Assembly (NCBI GenBank): GCA_017481185.1
Contig: JAFUPO010000319.1
Span: 1-9,991 of the forward strand
Direction of reading: 5' to 3'
DNA length: 9,991 nt
Source: Clostridia bacterium
GTDB lineage: Bacteria > Bacillota_A > Clostridia > Christensenellales > Aristaeellaceae
Part shown: positions 6,488-9,991 of the stretch, in pieces
How the letters are laid out: each line of letters starts with the position of its first letter
How positions within the stretch are numbered: position 1 is the stretch's first letter
Notes under the pieces: generated by a model
The model's database searches: none
The model's input: the letters and a program-made list of their open reading frames with translations, nothing else
What the model was told of the DNA's origin: nothing
Program-made: the position numbers and the translations under genes

Positions 6488-7027
6488 TTAGAATCTGCGC
6501 AGGTAAGCCTCCGGGATACGCTCTAAAAGTCGCCCCATGCCCACCAGCAGCATAATCTTGAGGGGATATTCAATAAGATTGGTCACAATGCGCCAGGGCA
6601 GGTTTGCAATGAAGTAACCCCAGCTTGCAGTAACATATGTCCAAAGGCTGTTCAGGCCCATTTCACCTAGGAATACCACCGGCGCGAGGCACAGGGCAGC
6701 TGTTTTCCAATCCAGCTTTTTATGATGGAGAAACAGGCCATAGCAGAGCCCAGATAGGGCTGCTGTAAGGGTATACCCAGGAAAGTAACCGCCGTAAACA
6801 TGAGTTAGCAAAAGAAAATTTACGATGTCGCCCAACGCGCCGGCCACAGCACCGTAAAACGGCCCCATTCGCAAACCAACCAACGCAATGGGCAAAAAGC
6901 CCAGCAGGCTGATTCTCAATTGAGGCGTTATTTGGATGCTAAAAAAACCAAGCACAAAATGCAGTGCGATCATTAGCCCCAACAGACACATCTGCTGAGT
7001 TGTGAGGTGATACCATCTGCGTTGCAT
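6488..7027 (-). CDS. folT: Folate ECF transporter substrate-binding subunit (S component)
   Basis: This hydrophobic protein of 179 residues has about six membrane helices. It matches FolT: ISLLGFLPIALVGLRMGPFYGAVAG (from residue 39), the loop GGYFPGYTLTAALSGLCYG (79-97) and an NLPWRIV stretch near 142-148. The S component binds folate and works with the shared EcfT/EcfA energising module, encoded elsewhere. The THF riboswitch directly upstream supports folate as the ligand independently of protein similarity. ATG 7027 was chosen; an in-frame TTG at 7030 has closer spacing to AGGAGG (7 bases versus 10), so the start could be one codon longer. The Shine-Dalgarno lies inside the riboswitch hairpin. 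Confidence 0.93.
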   Translation of the reverse strand: MQRRWYHLTTQQMCLLGLMIALHFVLGFFSIQITPQLRISLLGFLPIALVGLRMGPFYGAVAGALGDIVNFLLLTHVYGGYFPGYTLTAALSGLCYGLFLHHKKLDWKTAALCLAPVVFLGEMGLNSLWTYVTASWGYFIANLPWRIVTNLIEYPLKIMLLVGMGRLLERIPEAYLRRF

Positions 7028-7028
7028 C

Positions 7029-7088
7029 AAAAAACCGCCTCCTTTTACAAATCCGCAATCACCAAATGAACAGGATTCGCAAGAGGCG
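7029..7088 (-). terminator. Riboswitch expression platform: terminator hairpin that also buries the folT ribosome binding site
   Basis: On the minus strand the left arm CGCCTCTT-GCGAATCC (7088-7073) pairs with GGATTTGT (7054-7047), then AA, and finally GAGGCG (7041-7036). This leaves a small bulge and two G-U pairs. Six Ts follow (7034-7029), ending two bases before ATG 7027. The AGGAGG Shine-Dalgarno is in the right arm, so the hairpin can both stop transcription and hide the ribosome site. A competing helix is possible: ATCCGCA in the 3' part of the aptamer (7117-7111) is perfectly complementary to TGCGGAT (7057-7051), which would break the terminator. Confidence 0.75.
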
Positions 7089-7101
7089 TACCCAAACTAA
7101 A

Positions 7102-7204
7102 GCAGCGGGATGCGGATCAGGCACCGCACAGCGTTTACGCCGTTTCGTTCCATGGCAACTCCCCGTCCATGAACACTTAACGCGCCTGGCCCTACTCTGC
7201 CTGA
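7102..7204 (-). promoter_or_regulatory. Tetrahydrofolate (THF) riboswitch aptamer, class I
   Basis: Reading the minus strand, the conserved blocks appear in order: GCAGAGTAG, GCGTTAAGTG (7183-7174), an apical GGGGAGTTG, AACGAA, GGTG and ATCCGCATCC. The helices fit the published fold. P1 pairs GCAG (7200-7197) with CTGC (7105-7102). P2 pairs CAGGC (7188-7184) with GCCTG (7122-7118). P3 pairs GTTCATGG (7174-7167) with CCATGGAAC (7155-7147) with one bulge. P4 is a short GCGTAAACGC hairpin (near 7140-7131). This class binds reduced folates and normally lowers expression of folate uptake or synthesis genes. Its position ahead of folT fits exactly. Confidence 0.93.
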
Positions 7205-7226
7205 TACGAATCAGACGATTAGTATC
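7203..7226 (-). repeat. 5' leader hairpin immediately before the THF aptamer
   Basis: GATACTAATC (7226-7217) and GATTCGTATC (7212-7203) pair over 10 positions with one mismatch around loop GTCT. The stem starts a few bases after the predicted transcript start and abuts aptamer helix P1. It is not part of the THF aptamer consensus. It may protect the 5' end, stack on P1, or help fold the aptamer. Confidence 0.6.
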
Positions 7227-7236
7227 GCCGTATTCT

Positions 7237-7265
7237 ATTGTACCTGATATTTAAGCGCATTGCAA
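7237..7265 (-). promoter_or_regulatory. Predicted promoter of the folT-nth-obg-yhbY operon
   Basis: On the minus strand TTGCAA (7265-7260) and TACAAT (7242-7237, 5 of 6) are 17 bases apart. Transcription would start near 7230, so the THF aptamer is carried within the first 130 bases of the message. No other convincing promoter was seen in the short gaps between the downstream genes. Confidence 0.75.
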
Positions 7266-7291
7266 GTACTGTTCTTTTGATGTTCAAGGTC

Positions 7292-7320
7292 TTGCAGCCT
7301 TATACGTTTATCGGTAAAAT
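7292..7320 (+). promoter_or_regulatory. Predicted promoter of the isocitrate dehydrogenase gene
   Basis: TTGCAG (7292-7297) and TAAAAT (7315-7320, 5 of 6) are separated by 17 bases, giving a start near 7327 and a leader of about 27 bases. It is divergent from the folT promoter; the two -35 elements are 26 bases apart, room for a shared operator, but no clear one is visible. TTGCA also recurs at 7337. Confidence 0.65.
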
Positions 7321-7353
7321 AGAGGCAATTCTTCGCTTGCAAAGGAGACGCTT

Positions 7354-8547
7354 ATGAGCAAGATCAAAATGATCACTCCCTTGGTTGAAATGGACGGGGA
7401 TGAAATGACCCGTATTCTTTGGCAGAAGATCAAAGACCTTTTGCTTTTGCCCTATATTGATCTAAAAACAGAGTACTATGATCTGGGGCTCCCCCACCGG
7501 GATGAAACCAACGACCAGGTGACCATCGACAGCGCTAACGCAACTAAAAAATATGGCGTTGCAGTTAAATGCGCTACCATCACCCCCAATGCCCAAAGGG
7601 TGGAAGAATATCACCTCAAGGAGATGTGGAAGAGCCCCAATGGCACCATCCGCGCTATGCTGGATGGCACGGTTTTTCGGGCGCCTGTGCTTGTCAAGGG
7701 GATCCATCCCACCGTTCGCACCTGGGAAAAACCTTTGACCATTGCTCGCCACGCTTATGGCGACATCTACAAAAACACTGAGATGCTCGTTCCTGGGCCT
7801 GGCAAGGTGGAATTGGTCTACACCGCCCCCGACGGCTCTCAGATGCGCAAGGAAATCCACGCTTTTGATGGGCCTGGCATCGTTCAGGGCGTTTATAACC
7901 TGGATGCTTCCATCAGCGCCTTTGCCCATTCCTGCTTCCAGTATGCCCTGTCGACCAAGCAGGATTTGTGGTTTTCCGCAAAGGATACCATTTCTAAAAC
8001 GTATGACCACCGCTTTAAAGATATTTTTCAGGAAATCTTTGAGGCTCAGTACAAGTCTAAGTTTGAGGCGGCGGGGATTGAATACTTCTATACCCTTATC
8101 GACGACGCTGTGGCTCGAGTGGTACGAAGCAAAGGCGGCTTTATTTGGGCTTGTAAAAACTATGATGGCGACGTAATGAGCGATATGATCGCTACTGCCT
8201 TCGGTTCCCTGGCCATGATGACCAGCGTATTGGTCTCCCCGGATGGAATCTACGAGTATGAGGCGGCTCACGGCACGGTAACTCGTCATTACTACCGCCA
8301 TCTCAAAGGCGAAGAAACCAGCACGAACCCGGTGGCTACTATTTTTGCCTGGACCGGCGCTTTACGCAAGCGGGGCGAGTTGGATCAGCTGCCCGACCTG
8401 TGCGCCTTTGCAGATAAGCTGGAAAAGGCGACCATTGATACCATCGAAAGCGGTGTTATGACCAAGGATCTGGTGGCCCTCTACGACGGCGAGGCCAGAG
8501 GCGTCAACAGCGATGAATTCTTAAAAGCAATTGCATCAAGGCTGTAA
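7354..8547 (+). CDS. icd: Isocitrate dehydrogenase, NADP-dependent, eukaryote-like homodimeric class
   Basis: This 397-residue enzyme converts isocitrate to 2-oxoglutarate, making NADPH. It belongs to the subfamily of human IDH1/2, not the E. coli Icd type. Evidence is [10 protein letters not shown] (11-20), [19 protein letters not shown] (93-111), ARHAYGDIY with R132 at the same number as human IDH1 R132 and Y139, K210 in [15 protein letters not shown], metal ligands D250, D273 and D277 ([11 protein letters not shown]), and [14 protein letters not shown] (303-316), whose Arg contacts the NADP 2'-phosphate in relatives. ATG 7354 follows AAAGGAG by six bases. The gene stands alone with its own promoter and terminator; no citrate synthase or aconitase is adjacent. 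Supply of 2-oxoglutarate for glutamate synthesis is a plausible role in an anaerobe. Confidence 0.96.
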   Translation: MSKIKMITPLVEMDGDEMTRILWQKIKDLLLLPYIDLKTEYYDLGLPHRDETNDQVTIDSANATKKYGVAVKCATITPNAQRVEEYHLKEMWKSPNGTIRAMLDGTVFRAPVLVKGIHPTVRTWEKPLTIARHAYGDIYKNTEMLVPGPGKVELVYTAPDGSQMRKEIHAFDGPGIVQGVYNLDASISAFAHSCFQYALSTKQDLWFSAKDTISKTYDHRFKDIFQEIFEAQYKSKFEAAGIEYFYTLIDDAVARVVRSKGGFIWACKNYDGDVMSDMIATAFGSLAMMTSVLVSPDGIYEYEAAHGTVTRHYYRHLKGEETSTNPVATIFAWTGALRKRGELDQLPDLCAFADKLEKATIDTIESGVMTKDLVALYDGEARGVNSDEFLKAIASRL

Positions 8548-8550
8548 CAG

Positions 8551-8581
8551 AAATCCCCTTCCCGATCAGGGAAGGGGATTT
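8551..8581. terminator. Convergent bidirectional terminator between icd and dppA
   Basis: AAATCCCCTTCCC (8551-8563) and GGGAAGGGGATTT (8569-8581) are perfect 13-bp complements around loop GATCA. The T-runs in both directions come partly from the stem (ATTTCTT on plus, ATTTCTG on minus). It starts four bases after the icd stop and ends seven bases before the dppA stop, so it serves both genes. Confidence 0.9.
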
Positions 8582-8587
8582 CTTCAT

Positions 8588-9385
8588 TCATAAGCAAAAG
8601 TGAAAGAACGCCAGCACCTGTTTGTAATCATCCGCCTCAAAGCGAACGCGACGAGAATCCAGCTGCTTTGCGCCGGGGTAGAAGCTATTGCGGTAGGCCA
8701 TAAAGTGATCCTTGTAATTAACCTCCACCTCAAAATGCTCAGGCAGAGGGAACATACACGCGGCGCCCTCCAATGCCATGGCCTTCTCGGCCGTTTCACG
8801 GATGCGCTCCACTGCCAATTGCGGATGAATGGAGATGGACGCATTGCCGATGCCCCTGCTCACAGGCACCGTAAGAATATTAGGATTCACCGACTGTATC
8901 CACTCGCAAAGCATCTCATCGCCAGTAACCATCCGAACCGGCACTCCGCACATGGCAGCCGTCAGGCTGTTAATCATGAGTTCTGAGGCCACCGTACCAT
9001 TAATGAGCACCTGATTGTTACGGGTGTTCATGGTATGAGACAAGGGATTGCCTGCCATCCCCGCGGCCGAATGATAGCCGGTAAAGATGACGCCGTGAAA
9101 GCTTTCATCGATGCCTGCCATCATGCTGTAGGGGTCTCTAGTCCATCCACGGAATATTTTGACCTGTTTAGGCAGAAGTTCTGGGTCAATGTTTCTGGCG
9201 AAATCATGGGCATCCTTAACCAAGATCTCACCTGCGCCGCCCTTCAAAGCGCCCTCGCAGGCCGCCGATACTTCACGGCTCATCTGTAAGGCGAAGTGCG
9301 GATAATCATTTTTGTTTTTATCCGTTTCATCCCAATGGGCAATGCCGCAGGTGCCTTCAATATCTGAAGAAATAAACAGCTTCAT
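8588..9385 (-). CDS. dppA: DppA-type D-aminopeptidase, peptidase family M55
   Basis: The protein is 265 residues, close to Bacillus subtilis DppA. It is a zinc enzyme that forms ring-shaped decamers and releases N-terminal D-amino acids such as D-Ala from peptides. Visible ligands and catalytic residues are D8 and E10 in SSDIEGTCG, H60 in VKDAHD, H105 in FTGYHS, H117 in LSHTMN and E135 in TVASEL. These sit at nearly the same positions as in the characterised enzyme. ATG 9385 has AGAGGAG upstream, which lies within the last codons of the M20 gene. Only three bases separate that gene's stop from this start, indicating coupled translation. No Dpp transporter genes are within view. The product probably recycles D-amino-acid peptides from cell wall or diet. 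Confidence 0.93.
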   Translation of the reverse strand: MKLFISSDIEGTCGIAHWDETDKNKNDYPHFALQMSREVSAACEGALKGGAGEILVKDAHDFARNIDPELLPKQVKIFRGWTRDPYSMMAGIDESFHGVIFTGYHSAAGMAGNPLSHTMNTRNNQVLINGTVASELMINSLTAAMCGVPVRMVTGDEMLCEWIQSVNPNILTVPVSRGIGNASISIHPQLAVERIRETAEKAMALEGAACMFPLPEHFEVEVNYKDHFMAYRNSFYPGAKQLDSRRVRFEADDYKQVLAFFHFCL

Positions 9386-9388
9386 TGG

Positions 9389-9991
9389 TTATTCTCCTCT
9401 CAAAACATCCAGTGTCAACGCTGTCTGGAGCGCTGCCCCTATCGGCAGGCAGGCCTCGTCCACTCTGAAGGTATCAGTGTGCAAAGCCGTTCCCTTGCCG
9501 CAGCCAAGGTCATAGTACAGCCCGGGCGCTTGCTCTGCAAAATAGCAAAAGCTCTCAACCCCCAAGCTGGGATATTCACGGCGAATCAGCCTATCCCCTG
9601 CTTCCTTTTCAAGAAGCGTGTGGAGATGTTCATCGTTGTAAACGGCGCCATAGCTAGGCCTGATTGTAACCTCACAGGAGCCGCCCATCGCCTGGGCCAC
9701 CCCCTGGCAAACAGACTGAATACGCTCCTTCAACATCGCTCTGGTTTCCGGCCTAAGGGTGCGGAGGGTGCCTGTCAGCTTTACCTCGGGGCAGATCACA
9801 TTATTGGCTGTACCGCCCTGAATGGTTCCAAAGGTTACCACAGCGCTGTCTAGAGGGGATACATTTCGGCTGACCAAGCTTTGCAGGGTTGCCAGGGCTT
9901 GCGCAGCCATCACGATGGTATCCACACCCCTTTCGGGATAAGCGCCATGGCACCCTTTTCCTTTAAAGGTAAGAAACAGCGTATCGCTGTC
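9389..9991 (-). CDS. M20-family metallopeptidase/amidohydrolase, N-terminus beyond the window
   Basis: Only the C-terminal 200 residues are present; the frame is open to the last base, so the gene starts outside. The dimerisation domain begins at once with LTFKGKGCHGAYPERGVDTI, the family's GKGGHGAxPxxGxD signature. Next comes the substrate-region strand GGTANNVICPEVKLTGTLRT. The catalytic domain resumes with GVESFCYFAE, where most relatives have EDF, and the C-terminal metal ligand appears as ALHTDTFRVDE. The best match is the hippurate hydrolase/N-acyl-amino-acid amidohydrolase branch (IAA-amidohydrolase-like). It was chosen over an internal GTG at 9925 because the residues upstream of that codon are conserved in the family. 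The first metal site lies outside the window. It is in an operon with dppA, so a joint role in peptide or acyl-amino-acid breakdown is likely. Confidence 0.92.
   Translation of the reverse strand, partial: DSDTLFLTFKGKGCHGAYPERGVDTIVMAAQALATLQSLVSRNVSPLDSAVVTFGTIQGGTANNVICPEVKLTGTLRTLRPETRAMLKERIQSVCQGVAQAMGGSCEVTIRPSYGAVYNDEHLHTLLEKEAGDRLIRREYPSLGVESFCYFAEQAPGLYYDLGCGKGTALHTDTFRVDEACLPIGAALQTALTLDVLRGE

Noticed and set aside
7066..7254. A 62-codon plus-strand open frame opposite the folT leader
   Set aside because: It lies wholly over the THF riboswitch and promoter on the other strand and has a random Arg-rich composition.
7260..7342. Three TTGCA repeats (7260, 7292, 7337) as a regulator binding array
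   Set aside because: Two of them are explained as -35 elements, the spacing is irregular, and five bases recur easily by chance.
7462..8301. A 279-codon minus-strand frame inside icd
   Set aside because: It is antisense to a clear, full-length isocitrate dehydrogenase and shows no protein family features.
9389..9925. M20 gene starting at GTG 9925
   Set aside because: The residues encoded upstream (GKGCHGAYPERG) are the conserved family signature, so the gene continues to the window edge.

Overview
The window looks like a chromosomal segment of an anaerobic Bacillota (Clostridia-type) bacterium of roughly balanced base composition. The lineage is inferred from the strong GGAGG ribosome binding sites, an ECF folate transporter under a tetrahydrofolate (THF) riboswitch, the DppA/M20 peptidase pair, a secreted FMN-binding-domain protein, and the OmpR/HisKA two-component architecture. 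No insertion sequence, tRNA, rRNA or CRISPR array was seen.

Layout: (1) 1-1616, minus strand: a secreted FMN-binding-domain protein, cut by the window edge, lies downstream of a TraX-family membrane protein. Each has its own extended -10 promoter. (2) 1617-2043: a 427-base gene-free stretch with a possible + strand promoter, a two-codon ORF behind a perfect Shine-Dalgarno, an 8-bp inverted repeat and a long hairpin with an alternative fold. (3) 2044-4183, plus strand: an OmpR-type response regulator and its overlapping membrane histidine kinase, ending at a bidirectional terminator. (4) 4223-7265, minus strand: a compact operon read as folT - nth - obg - yhbY. It is headed by a promoter, a 5' hairpin, a class-I THF riboswitch aptamer and a terminator/Shine-Dalgarno-occluding hairpin. 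(5) 7292-8547, plus strand: a divergent promoter and an NADP-dependent isocitrate dehydrogenase of the eukaryote-like homodimeric class. (6) 8551-9991, minus strand: a perfect 13-bp convergent terminator, then dppA (D-aminopeptidase) translationally linked to an M20 metallopeptidase/amidohydrolase that runs off the window.

How the genes work together: the clearest unit is the riboswitch operon. The folate-sensing RNA should shut off folate uptake when reduced folates are abundant. No internal terminator was seen, and the intergenic gaps are 10-14 bases, so the same switch could also limit read-through into endonuclease III, the essential GTPase Obg and the ribosome-assembly protein YhbY. The regulator/kinase pair is a standard signalling unit whose target cannot be read from the window. 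DppA and the M20 enzyme probably act together in scavenging peptides or acylated amino acids. The most unusual non-coding material is the riboswitch expression platform and the structured stretch before the two-component system.
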